DNA of 64,000 bases from Nocardioides sp. CER19 (GTDB lineage: Bacteria > Actinomycetota > Actinomycetes > Propionibacteriales > Nocardioidaceae): the NCBI RefSeq assembly GCF_029846275.1, contig NZ_JARVWS010000001.1, positions 62,001 to 126,000 of the forward strand, in the 5' to 3' direction. Shown one piece after another: positions 1-10,329 of the stretch (its first letter is position 1; each line of letters begins with the position of its first letter). The position numbers were made by a program, and so were the translations under genes. The notes beneath the pieces are model-generated. The model saw only the letters and a list, made by a program, of their open reading frames with translations. It ran no database searches and was not told the origin of the DNA.

Positions 1-947
1 ACGCTCATCGTCACGCTGGCGCTCATGCCGAGCTTGCGGGAGGCCTCCTGCTGCAGCGTCGTCGTGCGGAAGGGGGCGTAGGGGCTGCGGCGGTAGGGCC
101 GCGACTCGACCGAGCGGACGTCGTACGTCGTCTCGGCGAGCGCCGCCACCAGTGCCTCGGCCCGCGTGCGGTCGAGGTGGACGACGCTCTTCTCGCCGGT
201 CGAGCCCTTCAGCAGGCCGTCGGGGCCGAAGTTGCTGCCGGACGCCACGCGGGAGCCGTCGATGGTCCACAGTCGCGCCGGGAACATCCGCTGGTCGGCC
301 TTGCTGCCGGCGTCGAACGTGCCGTCGATGTCCCAGTAGGAGGCGACCTTGAAGTCCATCCGCTCCTGCTCGCGGTCCACGACGAGCCGGGTCGCGACCG
401 ACTGCACGCGGCCGGCGGAGAGGCCGGAGGAGATCTTCTTCCACAGGACCGGCGAGACCTCGTAGCCGTAGAGGCGGTCGAGGATGCGACGGGTCTCCTG
501 CGCCTCGACGAGGTCCATGTCGAGCTCGCGCGGGTTCTCCGCGGCGGCCTGGATGGCCGACTTGGTGATCTCGTGGAACACCATCCGCTTGACCGGGATG
601 TTCTTCGGCTTGAGCTCGTCGAGCAGGTGCCAGGCGATCGCCTCGCCCTCGCGGTCCTCATCGGTGGCGAGGTAGAGCTCGTCGGCGTCCTTGAGCAGCG
701 TCTTGAGCTTGGAGATGTGGCTCTTCTTGTCGCGCGGCACGACGTAGAACGGCTCGAAGCCGTTGTCGACGTCGACCGCGAGCCGGCCCCACGGCTTGTC
801 CTTGATCTTGGCCGGGGTGTCGGCGGCGCTCTGCGGAAGGTCGCGGATGTGGCCGATGGAGGACTCGACGACGTACCCCTGGCCGAGGTACCCGCCGATC
901 GTGCGGGCCTTCGCCGGGGACTCGACGATCACCAACTTGTGCGCCAA
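1..947 (-). CDS. topA: DNA topoisomerase I, N-terminal part (runs off window start)
   Basis: Type IA topoisomerase that relaxes negatively supercoiled DNA by single-strand cleavage. About 315 codons are in the window. The TOPRIM domain opens with LVIVESPAKA and carries the acidic motif TDEDREGEA near residue 65-75. GLSAGRVQS of the gate domain follows near residue 155. The active-site tyrosine region should lie just beyond position 1. The start is TTG at 947: an in-frame TAG sits at 960-962, and GGAAGTAGG lies immediately before the TTG, so no longer start is possible. The protein then begins MAHKLVIVES, as in other actinobacterial TopA. The gene is transcribed off the left edge. Family assignment is secure from motifs. 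Confidence 0.96.
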   Translation of the reverse strand, partial: MAHKLVIVESPAKARTIGGYLGQGYVVESSIGHIRDLPQSAADTPAKIKDKPWGRLAVDVDNGFEPFYVVPRDKKSHISKLKTLLKDADELYLATDEDREGEAIAWHLLDELKPKNIPVKRMVFHEITKSAIQAAAENPRELDMDLVEAQETRRILDRLYGYEVSPVLWKKISSGLSAGRVQSVATRLVVDREQERMDFKVASYWDIDGTFDAGSKADQRMFPARLWTIDGSRVASGSNFGPDGLLKGSTGEKSVVHLDRTRAEALVAALAETTYDVRSVESRPYRRSPYAPFRTTTLQQEASRKLGMSASVTMS

Positions 948-1148
948 CTGCCTACTTCCCTACTCGCTCATTCGACCCGCTCGGGGCACATGATGTGACA
1001 CCGATGGGTCTCACGGCCGAACACGGTAGCGCGTCGTGTCCATTCCCCTCGCTGTGGATTCCCACACGCCGGACCCGGCGACTGTCGGTGCCCTGCTGTC
1101 CGATGGCCGTGGGACGACGACTTCCACCCCGAGCTGGAGGTCATCTTC

Positions 1149-1907
1149 ATGTACGACGAATACGGCGACATCACCCGCACCCCCGAGGTCTCGAGCTGGT
1201 ACGGCGAGCGCCCGCCCGACCCGGACCACCTGATCCACCTGTGCCCGGAGTGCCGCGACCTCATGGCCTCCGCCGTCTCGCTCGCACGACGGCTCCCCGA
1301 GCCCCGCCCGGAGCCCGACTGGACGCAGGCGCTGCGCTGGCTCGACTCGGTGTGCGGCGGCCGCGACGCGGTCCTCGCCGTCGACGCCGAGCCGCTCTCC
1401 GACGACGACCTCCGGGTCCCCGATGGCGTCCCCGCCGGGCATCGGCAGCGGCTCGAGTCGTGCCTCACCCTGCTCGACGCCGCCGCCCGCCAGTTCTTCG
1501 ACGACGAGGCCGGCGTCGCGCTGCGGCGTGGCCTGCTGCGCCTCTACGAGCGCGAGCCGGGGCTCGTGACCGGTGCCCGGAGCGCGTCGCAGCTGGCGCT
1601 CGGCGTGATCTGGGCGGTCGGCCACGCCAACGGCCTGCTGCACCCACGCGGCACCGTCACCGAGAAGCAGCTCAGGCCCTACCTCAACGCCACCCAGCCC
1701 GCCTCGACCCTCGGCCACCAGGTCCGCGACGCGCTGAGTGGCCCCTTTCGGTGGAGCACCCCGAGCCGGCCGTGGGGGTACGGCGGCCAGCCGCGCGACC
1801 TCGAGCCGCTCGGCCACGCCGACCTGCTCGTCTCCGGGGTCCGACGCCAGCTGATGGGGGTCCGCGAGCGGGCTCTGGCCGCGGAGGCGCGGGAGGTGGT
1901 CGCCTGA
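1149..1907 (+). CDS. Hypothetical protein with CPEC motif
   Basis: A 252-residue soluble protein that I do not recognise. It is acidic at the N-terminus, has one CPEC motif near residue 33-36 and an isolated C near 68, and has no signal peptide or membrane span. The middle is rich in L/A helices. The start ATG at 1149 is preceded by GGAGG at 1137-1141, which fits a ribosome-binding site. It lies divergent from topA across a 201-base gap and ends six bases before the convergent methyltransferase gene. Codon use is like its neighbours. A zinc site would need more cysteines or histidines than are seen, so I do not assign one. Confidence 0.75.
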   Translation: MYDEYGDITRTPEVSSWYGERPPDPDHLIHLCPECRDLMASAVSLARRLPEPRPEPDWTQALRWLDSVCGGRDAVLAVDAEPLSDDDLRVPDGVPAGHRQRLESCLTLLDAAARQFFDDEAGVALRRGLLRLYEREPGLVTGARSASQLALGVIWAVGHANGLLHPRGTVTEKQLRPYLNATQPASTLGHQVRDALSGPFRWSTPSRPWGYGGQPRDLEPLGHADLLVSGVRRQLMGVRERALAAEAREVVA

Positions 1908-1913
1908 CGGGGC

Positions 1914-3419
1914 CTAGGCGATGAGGAGGAAGCCCTCGGCGACCAGCTCCTCGGCGATCGGCTCGTACGTCGCCCGGGTGGCCGCCGGGTCCAGCTCGAG
2001 CAGCTCGCTGATGGCGTCGAGCAGCTGGCCGACGGTGAGCTCGCCGTCGCAGGCGCCGACCAGCGCAGCGGTGACGGTGTCGACCTGGCGCGCACGCCGA
2101 AGGCCGCGCTGCTGGCGGAGGACGACGGCGGTGGGGTCCTCGGCGCCGGGCGACCCGATCGTCTCCTGCTGCACGTCGGCGGGCAGCACCAGTCGCGAGT
2201 CGAGGCCCACCTCCGCGCGTACGGCACTCCCCCAGGACGCGATCGCGGGGGCGATCGGCTGCTCCACGTCGTAGGGCCACTCGAGGAGCTCGCGTCGGGG
2301 GTCGACGTCGTGGACCACGTCGGTCGAGCCTGTCGAGACCTTGTGCAGGTTGATCCACCCGAAGCCGATGCCCTCGATGCGCTGCTCCTCCATCCAGGAC
2401 AGCCAGGTGTCGTAGCGATGGCGGTAGTCGTCCGCGCCGCCGGTGCCGGTGGAGGGGTGGTGGCCGGAGTCCTTGAGCCACAGCTCGACGTACGCGGCCG
2501 GGTCGAGGATCTCGCGCTGGACGACGAAGGCGTCGGTCTCGTCGGTGAGCCACGACTCGAGGCGCTCGTCCCACGGCAGATCCTTCGCGATCACCCAGTT
2601 GGCGAGGATCTGGCACCAGCCGTCGGGGGCGAGCAGGTCGGGCGCGGCACGGACGATGTCCTCGACGACGCGGTCGCCCGGGAGGCCGGAGTCGCGGTAG
2701 ACGAGCCGCTCGCCGGTCGCCGGGGAGATCACGAACGGCGGGTTGGTCGCGATCAGGTCGAACGTCTCGCCCTGCACCGGGTCGAAGAACGAGCCCTCGC
2801 GAACCTCGACCTTGTGGCCGACCTCGTTGAGGGCGGCATTGAATCCGGTGATCCAGAGGGCCCGCTGGTTGACGTCGGTCGCCACAACGTGGCCGGAGTG
2901 AGTGGCCAGGTGGAGCGCCTGGACGCCGCACCCGGTGCCGAGGTCGAGGCTGCGGCTGGCGTGCTCGCGGATGGTGAGCTGCGCCAGCGACGTCGAGGCC
3001 GGGCTGATGCCCAGCACGTAGTCGGAGCCCACCCGCTGAGGCGTGCCGTCGAGGCCAGGCGTGAGGTCGGAGAGGACCCAGAGGTGCTGGTCGTCGGCGT
3101 CGTAGGGCCGCACGTCCATGCGGGCGGCCACCTCGCCGACCGACTGCTCCAGGAGCCCCTCGACCGCGAGCCGGTCGACGAGGCCGGGTAGCGCGGCCTC
3201 GGCGGCGGCCAGGGGTACGGGGGTCTGCAGCAGGAAGAGCCGCACCAGCGTCTCCAGGGGGCTGCCGCCCCGCGTGCGGCGCAGGCCGGGCGTCGTCTCG
3301 TTGCGGCCGAGGGCCGCGTGAGCGAGCGGACCGAGCACGTCGGCGACCTCGTCGTAGGTGAATCGCGCGGCGGTCAGTGCCTCGCGGAGCCGGTGGGGAA
3401 GGTCGGTGACGTCGCGCAC
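1914..3419 (-). CDS. SAM-dependent methyltransferase (PrmC/RsmC-like, NPPF motif)
   Basis: Class I methyltransferase of 501 residues. An N-terminal helical domain (1-145) precedes the Rossmann domain with motif I DLGTGCGVQALHLA near 156 and motif IV NPPF near 228. That motif is typical of enzymes methylating an amide or exocyclic amino nitrogen (glutamine, adenine or guanine), so a ribosomal RNA or protein target is plausible but unproven. The C-terminal 150 residues are acidic and helical. The start is GTG at 3417-3419, with TAACGT seven bases upstream, so leaderless expression is likely. The start codon lies inside a 15-bp hairpin downstream of hppA. Residues STGST near 360 are encoded by a short dispersed repeat. 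Confidence 0.85.
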   Translation of the reverse strand: MRDVTDLPHRLREALTAARFTYDEVADVLGPLAHAALGRNETTPGLRRTRGGSPLETLVRLFLLQTPVPLAAAEAALPGLVDRLAVEGLLEQSVGEVAARMDVRPYDADDQHLWVLSDLTPGLDGTPQRVGSDYVLGISPASTSLAQLTIREHASRSLDLGTGCGVQALHLATHSGHVVATDVNQRALWITGFNAALNEVGHKVEVREGSFFDPVQGETFDLIATNPPFVISPATGERLVYRDSGLPGDRVVEDIVRAAPDLLAPDGWCQILANWVIAKDLPWDERLESWLTDETDAFVVQREILDPAAYVELWLKDSGHHPSTGTGGADDYRHRYDTWLSWMEEQRIEGIGFGWINLHKVSTGSTDVVHDVDPRRELLEWPYDVEQPIAPAIASWGSAVRAEVGLDSRLVLPADVQQETIGSPGAEDPTAVVLRQQRGLRRARQVDTVTAALVGACDGELTVGQLLDAISELLELDPAATRATYEPIAEELVAEGFLLIA

Positions 3420-3449
3420 GCCCGGGACGTTACCCGTCCCGGGCGTGCG
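3415..3449 (-). terminator. Perfect 15-bp hairpin after hppA, overlapping next start
   Basis: A 15-bp perfect stem with a five-base loop (ttacc) begins 18 bases downstream of the hppA stop codon. It suits a terminator for hppA, without a U-tract. It also contains the start codon and -10 of the downstream methyltransferase gene. Confidence 0.6.
3427..3432 (-). promoter_or_regulatory. -10 element for leaderless methyltransferase
   Basis: TAACGT on the minus strand, then seven bases, then the GTG start. No Shine-Dalgarno sequence is present. The hexamer lies in the loop side of the hairpin at 3415-3449. Confidence 0.5.
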
Positions 3450-3467
3450 TCCGCTTCCGTGGCCGGG

Positions 3468-5771
<2,304 letters not shown>

Positions 5772-5805
5772 GCACGCCTCCTGCGAAAGGGTCGGTTCCC
5801 CACCG

Positions 5806-5811
5806 CAGGGT
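5806..5811 (-). promoter_or_regulatory. hppA -10 element
   Basis: TACCCT on the minus strand, about 35 bases upstream of the ATG, which has its own AGGAGG. The transcript would carry a leader of about 28 bases. Confidence 0.5.
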
Positions 5812-5827
5812 ATGTGACCCGGGCCAC
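5812..5827. promoter_or_regulatory. Candidate Crp/GlxR site at hppA promoter
   Basis: TGTGACCCGGGCCACA matches the actinobacterial Crp consensus TGTGA-N6-TCACA at nine of ten fixed positions. It abuts the hppA -10, so binding would be expected to interfere with RNA polymerase. A crp gene is encoded at 27618-28295. Confidence 0.55.
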
Positions 5828-5880
5828 AGGGGGAAGGAGGCGAAGCGAACGACTGCGCGGAAAGTGCGCAGGACGTGGGA

Positions 5881-5908
5881 GCACCCGCTCGGACGTCCGA
5901 GCGGGTGC
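5881..5908 (-). terminator. Perfect palindrome downstream of bldG
   Basis: A 28-base perfect inverted repeat (12-bp stem if ACGT forms the loop) starts 24 bases after the bldG stop. It has no U-tract. It probably terminates bldG transcription before hppA. Confidence 0.6.
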
Positions 5909-5932
5909 GTGGAAGTGACGGTGGGTGGCGGC

Positions 5933-6271
5933 TCAGCCGGCCGCGATCGCCGCCTCGGCGGAGCCGTGGATCGCGAACACCTTCGCCAGGCCGGTGATGC
6001 GGAAGATCTTGAGAAGACGATCCTGCGTGCAGACGAGCTGCAGGCTCCCGTCGTGCGCGCGCACCTTCTTCAGTCCGCCGACGAGGACGCCGAGGCCCGT
6101 CGAGTCGAGGAACTCCACCGCCTCCAGGTCGATGACCAGGTGGTGCGCACCAGCGGCGACCAGCTCGGTGATCTTGTCGCGGAGCTTGGGCGCCGTGTAG
6201 ACGTCGATCTCACCACCGACGGACACGATGGTCGTCCCATCGACCTCGCGGGTCGCCAGGGTCAGGTCCAC
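5933..6271 (-). CDS. bldG: Anti-sigma factor antagonist BldG (STAS domain)
   Basis: STAS-domain anti-anti-sigma factor of 112 residues. The sequence closely follows Streptomyces Bld[13 protein letters not shown] near 18-29, the phosphorylation loop [15 protein letters not shown] near 54-68 with its conserved Ser, and [12 protein letters not shown] near the end. BldG-type proteins bind anti-sigma kinases when unphosphorylated and so release stress or developmental sigma factors. The start chosen is GTG 6271: GGAG lies six bases upstream at 6278-6281 and the product begins MDLTLATR as in relatives. A TTG at 6295 would add eight unconserved residues. Unlike the Streptomyces locus as I recall it, no anti-sigma gene lies between bldG and hppA. 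Confidence 0.92.
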   Translation of the reverse strand: MDLTLATREVDGTTIVSVGGEIDVYTAPKLRDKITELVAAGAHHLVIDLEAVEFLDSTGLGVLVGGLKKVRAHDGSLQLVCTQDRLLKIFRITGLAKVFAIHGSAEAAIAAG

Positions 6272-6353
6272 GGAGCACTCCACTGTGGCGGTCAAGGTGA
6301 TGGACGGTCTGCTCGCGCGTCGGGACTCACGACGTCCCGGTCCGCGAAGCCGG

Positions 6354-6396
6354 ACCCTATGTAACCACGTAAAGCGACTTCACGTACAAAGAAGTC
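6354..6396 (-). promoter_or_regulatory. bldG promoter with inverted repeat
   Basis: On the minus strand TAGGGT (6354-6359) is preceded at 17 bases by TGAAGT. An inverted repeat GACTTC-N9-GAAGTC spans 6376-6396 and overlaps the -35, so it may be an operator. This 190-base divergent region is shared with the helicase gene. Confidence 0.4.
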
Positions 6397-6462
6397 CCAC
6401 AGCACCGGTGGACGACAACAACGACGGGGTCGGTTGTCGGTGCCCTTTGCGAGGATGGAGCA

Positions 6463-8802
6463 GTGACGGCGCCTCCCCTGCACCACGACGTGCCGACCCT
6501 TCTGCACCGGCTCTCGGCCGTGCCGGGCCGAGAGGGGCGTCTCACGCACCTCGAGGACCTGCCGCCGCGTCCCGCCGACGACGTCGACTGGCCGGGCTGG
6601 GCCGATCCTGCGGTTGTCGACGCGTTCCGGGCCCGCGGTGTCGACCGCCCGTGGCGCCACCAGGTCGTCGCGGCGGACGCCGCCTACTCAGGGGCCCACG
6701 TCGTGCTGGCCACCGGCACCGCGTCGGGCAAGTCGCTCGCCTACCAGCTGCCCGCGCTCACCGCCGTGCGGGAGGGACGAGGACCGCGCGGACAGCGGGG
6801 CGCCACGGTCCTCTACCTCGCGCCGACCAAGGCCCTCGCGCAGGACCAGCTCGCACGTCTCCAGGCCCTCGAGCTCGACGTCCGGGTCATGACCCACGAC
6901 GGCGACAGCCCGCGGGAGCAGCGGGAGTGGACGCGGGCCTACGCCGAGTACGTGCTGACCAACCCGGACATGCTGCACCGGTCGTTGCTGCCCGGGCACA
7001 GCCGCTGGGCGTCCTTCCTGGGCTCGCTCGCCTACGTCGTCGTCGACGAGTGCCACCACTACCGCGGCGTGTTCGGCGCGCACGTCGCCCACGTGCTGCG
7101 TCGCCTGCGCCGGGTGGCGGCGTCCTACGGCGCCTCGCCGACGTTCGTGCTGGCCTCGGCCACCGTCGCCGAGCCGGAGACGGCCGGGCGCCGGCTCACC
7201 GGGCTCGACATGGTGCCGGTGACGACCGACGGCTCGCCACGAGGCCGGGTCTCGCTCGCGCTCTGGCAGCCGCCGCTGACCAGTCACGCCGGCGAGAACG
7301 GCGCGCCCGTACGCCGCGCGGCCTCGTCGGAGACCGCCGACCTGCTCGCCGACCTGGTGTCCTCGGAGGTGCGCACCCTGGCGTTCGTGCGCTCGCGGAC
7401 CGGGGTCGAGCAGGTGGCGCTGACCGCCGCCGGCCTGCTGGCCGACGTCGATCCCGAGCTGCCGGGCCGGGTGGCGGCCTACCGCGGCGGCTACCTCCCC
7501 GAGGAGCGGCGCGAGCTCGAGCGGGCGCTCCGCTCGGGGCAGCTGCTCGGCATCGCGGCGACCAACGCGCTCGAGCTCGGCATCGACGTGAGTGGACTGG
7601 ACGCGGTGCTGATGGCCGGCTATCCCGGCACCCGAGCCGGGCTGTGGCAGCAGGTCGGCCGGGCGGGCCGCGGCGCCCAGGACGCGCTCGGCGTCCTCGT
7701 CGCCCGCGACGACCCGCTCGACACCTACCTCGTCACGCACCCGGAGGCGCTGCTCGGCCGACCGGTCGAGGCGACCGTCTTCGATCCGGGCAACCCCTAC
7801 GTCCTCGGGCCGCACCTGTGCGCGGCCGCCCAGGAACTCCCGCTGACCTCCTCCGACTTCGAGCTGTTCGGTCCGACCGCGGCGGGCATCGTCGACTCGC
7901 TCACCGAGGCCGGCGTCCTGCGGAAGCGTCCCCGGGGTTGGTTCTGGACGGACCGGCGCCGTGCCGCCGACTTGGTCGACATCCGATCGGCCGGTGGCAG
8001 CGCCGTCCAGCTCGTCGAGGCCGGGACCGGACGCGTCGTCGGGACCGTCGACGCCGCTCGGGCACACGGCACGGCGCACACCGGTGCCGTCTATCTCCAC
8101 CAGGGCGAGACCTGGCTCGTCGGCTCCCTCGACCTCGAGGAGAGCGTCGCCGTCATGGAGCGGGCCGATCCCGGCTACACCACCACGGCGCGCGAGACGA
8201 CCGACATCAGCATCGTCGCCGAGCGCGAGCACGAGTGGTGGGGCGACTGCCGGCTGTCCTTCGGCGACGTCGACGTGTCCCACCAGGTCGTGTCGTTCCT
8301 GCGCCGTCGTCAGCCCGGCGGCGAAGTGATCGGCGAGGAGCCGCTCGACCTCCCGGAACGGACCCTGCGGACGAGCGCGGTCTGGTGGACCGTCCCCGAT
8401 CACGTCGTCGCCGACGCCGGACTGCAGCAGTCGGACGTCCCCGGCTCGGCCCACGCGGCCGAGCACTGCTCGATCGGCCTGCTACCGCTGTTCGCAACCT
8501 GCGACCGCTGGGACATCGGCGGCGTCTCGACAGCCGTCCACCCGGACACCGGCGTCCTCACCGTCTTCGTCTACGACGGGCACCCCGGCGGCGCCGGCTT
8601 CGCCGAGCGGGGGTTCCAGGCGGCCAACGGGTGGCTCTCGGCGACGCTCGAGACCATCGAGGCCTGCGAGTGCGACGACGGCTGTCCGTCCTGCGTGCAG
8701 TCCCCCAAGTGCGGCAACCAGAACAACCCCCTCGACAAGGCCGGCGCCGCCCGACTGCTGCGAGCGCTGCTCACCGGCGTCCCCGCTCGCGGGGACCGAT
8801 GA
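6463..8802 (+). CDS. DEAD/DEAH-type helicase with DUF1998 zinc domain (MrfA-like)
   Basis: Superfamily 2 helicase of 779 residues. The first RecA domain has Walker A ATGTASGKS near 84-92, a Walker B variant DECHH near 196 and SAT near 230. The second RecA domain carries ATNALELGIDVSGLD and QVGRAGR near 365-405. The C-terminal DUF1998 module ends with the four-cysteine cluster CECDDGCPSC and C near 735-750. This architecture matches Bacillus MrfA and the Hrq1 helicases, 3'-5' helicases in DNA repair (mitomycin-type lesions or crosslinks). The GTG start has GAGG and GGAG upstream. The stop overlaps the MOSC start (ATGA), so the two are probably co-translated. Confidence 0.9.
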   Translation: MTAPPLHHDVPTLLHRLSAVPGREGRLTHLEDLPPRPADDVDWPGWADPAVVDAFRARGVDRPWRHQVVAADAAYSGAHVVLATGTASGKSLAYQLPALTAVREGRGPRGQRGATVLYLAPTKALAQDQLARLQALELDVRVMTHDGDSPREQREWTRAYAEYVLTNPDMLHRSLLPGHSRWASFLGSLAYVVVDECHHYRGVFGAHVAHVLRRLRRVAASYGASPTFVLASATVAEPETAGRRLTGLDMVPVTTDGSPRGRVSLALWQPPLTSHAGENGAPVRRAASSETADLLADLVSSEVRTLAFVRSRTGVEQVALTAAGLLADVDPELPGRVAAYRGGYLPEERRELERALRSGQLLGIAATNALELGIDVSGLDAVLMAGYPGTRAGLWQQVGRAGRGAQDALGVLVARDDPLDTYLVTHPEALLGRPVEATVFDPGNPYVLGPHLCAAAQELPLTSSDFELFGPTAAGIVDSLTEAGVLRKRPRGWFWTDRRRAADLVDIRSAGGSAVQLVEAGTGRVVGTVDAARAHGTAHTGAVYLHQGETWLVGSLDLEESVAVMERADPGYTTTARETTDISIVAEREHEWWGDCRLSFGDVDVSHQVVSFLRRRQPGGEVIGEEPLDLPERTLRTSAVWWTVPDHVVADAGLQQSDVPGSAHAAEHCSIGLLPLFATCDRWDIGGVSTAVHPDTGVLTVFVYDGHPGGAGFAERGFQAANGWLSATLETIEACECDDGCPSCVQSPKCGNQNNPLDKAGAARLLRALLTGVPARGDR

Positions 8803-9260
8803 CCGCTCGCGTCCTCGAGATCCACCTCGCGCCCGGGCGGCGGCTGCCCACTCGCTCGGTGCCGTCCGTCGAGGCCGAGGCCGGTCGCGGGCTCGTCGGC
8901 GACCGCTACCACGGCGCCAAGCACCGTCACGTCAGCGTGCAGGCACGAGACGAGCTCGACCTGGCGGCCGCCGAGCTCGGTTCAGCCGTGCCGTCCGGCG
9001 CGACCCGCCGCAACATCACGGTGGACCACGGCCCGGTGCCGACGAGGCCGGGCGAGCGGCTGCGGGTCGGGCCCGTGCTCCTCGAGGTGGTGCGGGTCGC
9101 CGCACCGTGCCGGCTGCTCGACGACGGGATCGGACCCGGTGCCGCCGCCGCCCTGCGCCGGCGGGCCGGCACCGTGTTCCGGATCCTCGAGTCGGGGACG
9201 ATCAGCGTCGGCGACGTCGTCCAGGAGGCGGACGAGGAGTCGTCGGAGCCGACGCCCTGA
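8799..9260 (+). CDS. MOSC domain-containing protein
   Basis: A 153-residue protein with a MOSC (molybdenum cofactor sulfurase C-terminal) fold signature: VEAEAGRGLVGDRYHG near 24-39, GATRRNITV near 67-75, and the conserved cysteine in AAPCRLLDD near 104. Stand-alone MOSC proteins such as YiiM act on molybdenum cofactor sulfur chemistry or detoxify N-hydroxylated bases. Which applies here cannot be told. It overlaps the helicase gene by four bases (ATGA) and faces the tad operon at its 3' end with a 26-base GC-rich gap. Confidence 0.85.
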   Translation: MTARVLEIHLAPGRRLPTRSVPSVEAEAGRGLVGDRYHGAKHRHVSVQARDELDLAAAELGSAVPSGATRRNITVDHGPVPTRPGERLRVGPVLLEVVRVAAPCRLLDDGIGPGAAAALRRRAGTVFRILESGTISVGDVVQEADEESSEPTP

Positions 9261-9286
9261 CGGCCGGTCCCGGCCCCCGGCCGGCC

Positions 9287-9628
9287 TCAACCAGGCCCGG
9301 CCCGGGCCTCCGCCTCCAGGTCACCGTGGCTGCCCAGCCAGCGCGGCCCGGCGACGATGACTCTGACCCGGAGGTCCGCACCCTCCCTCCGACACGCGGA
9401 CAGCGCCGCCCCGTTGTCGGTGGCGACCCGGCCCGCGGCGCCACAGCCGTCGCGACCGTCGGCGAGAGCTGAGGCGCCGGCCAGGGCGGCGAGGTCGGCG
9501 GCCGCCTGGGCCGTCCGGTGGTCGGCCACCATCGCGCCGGCCACGCCGAGCGCAGCGCCGAGCAGCAGCACCACGCCGAGGCAGGCGACGGCGAACGGGA
9601 CGGCAGAGCCGCGCTCGCTCCGCCTCAT
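9287..9628 (-). CDS. Pseudopilin-like protein, Rv3654c/TadF type
   Basis: A 113-residue protein with a short basic N-terminus, then SERGSAVPFAVACLG and a hydrophobic span at about 8-32. The rest is extracytoplasmic with two cysteines. The Gly before the span looks like a prepilin cleavage site, but Glu at +5 is replaced, so processing may differ from the TadE protein upstream. It is the last gene of the tad operon and overlaps tadE by four bases. It resembles the Rv3654c-type TadE-like family. Role: minor pilin or assembly component of Flp-type pili, inferred from context. Confidence 0.8.
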   Translation of the reverse strand: MRRSERGSAVPFAVACLGVVLLLGAALGVAGAMVADHRTAQAAADLAALAGASALADGRDGCGAAGRVATDNGAALSACRREGADLRVRVIVAGPRWLGSHGDLEAEARAGPG

Positions 9629-9993
9629 CGCGCGGTGTCCTCCTCCGCTGCCGCCACGGCTCGGGCCCGGACCGTCACATCGGGCAGGAACCCGAAGAGG
9701 CCGCCGGGTCCCGCGACGCGCGCCCGCGCGGTCGCCACGACGTGCTCGCCGACGGTCGACACCGACACGCGCGTGCCCGCCACGCCGACCCGGACGCCGC
9801 GGTCGATGGCCTCACCGCGGTCGTCCCCGCGGGCGAGGGCACGAGCGGTCTCCCGCGCCGCATCGACGGTCCGCACCTGCGCAGCACCGACCGAGAGCAG
9901 CCACACCAGCCCGATCGTGACGGCCACCAGCGCCGGTAGCACCATGACCAGCTCAGCCGTGGCAGCTCCCCGGTCCCGAGCCGGCGAGGACAT
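9625..9993 (-). CDS. tadE: TadE family pseudopilin
   Basis: A 122-residue minor pilin. The N-terminus DRGAATAELVMVLPALVAV shows a type IV prepilin motif: cleavage after Gly, Glu at +5, then a hydrophobic helix to about residue 34. The remaining about 85 residues are a small exported domain rich in Arg, Ala and Val. It overlaps the upstream pilin-like gene at TGATG and the downstream gene by four bases, which indicates coupling within the operon. TadE proteins are processed with Flp pilin and needed for pilus assembly. Confidence 0.82.
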   Translation of the reverse strand: MSSPARDRGAATAELVMVLPALVAVTIGLVWLLSVGAAQVRTVDAARETARALARGDDRGEAIDRGVRVGVAGTRVSVSTVGEHVVATARARVAGPGGLFGFLPDVTVRARAVAAAEEDTAR

Positions 9994-10181
9994 CAGATGC
10001 CGAGGAGCCGCAGGACGTGGTCGTAGAGCTTCTGCAGCAGCTCGTTGCCGAAGCCGCCGGTCAGCATCTTGTAGAGCAGGCCGGCCAGGCCGGCTCCGGC
10101 CGCGGTGCCGACGGCGTACTCAGCGGTCGTGATGCCTCGGTCGGTTCGACCGGCAGGCAGCCAGGGGGACCAACGGTGCAT
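9993..10181 (-). CDS. DUF4244 Flp pilin-like protein
   Basis: A 62-residue protein, the likely major pilin. Sequence around RGITTAEYAVGTAAGAG matches the Flp prepilin rule: Gly, four residues, then Glu-Tyr, followed by a hydrophobic segment to about residue 37 and a short amphipathic tail. The start ATG 10181 has a near-perfect AAGGAGAT seven bases away. The open frame upstream to 10319 has no comparable site. A 148-base gap separates it from tadC, the only sizeable gap in the operon, so it may have its own promoter or a processing site for higher expression. Confidence 0.85.
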   Translation of the reverse strand: MHRWSPWLPAGRTDRGITTAEYAVGTAAGAGLAGLLYKMLTGGFGNELLQKLYDHVLRLLGI

Positions 10182-10329
10182 GGGATCTCCTTCGGGTTCG
10201 GGCCGCGGGTCGCGGCGGGGTTCTGACGATGGGCCGTGGCGCGAACTTCCGCATCCGGGCTCACACCGCCTGTTGAGTGAGGCGTCCCGGGATGCGGCGG
10301 TGGACGGCGACCGGCCCATCCACGCCCCC

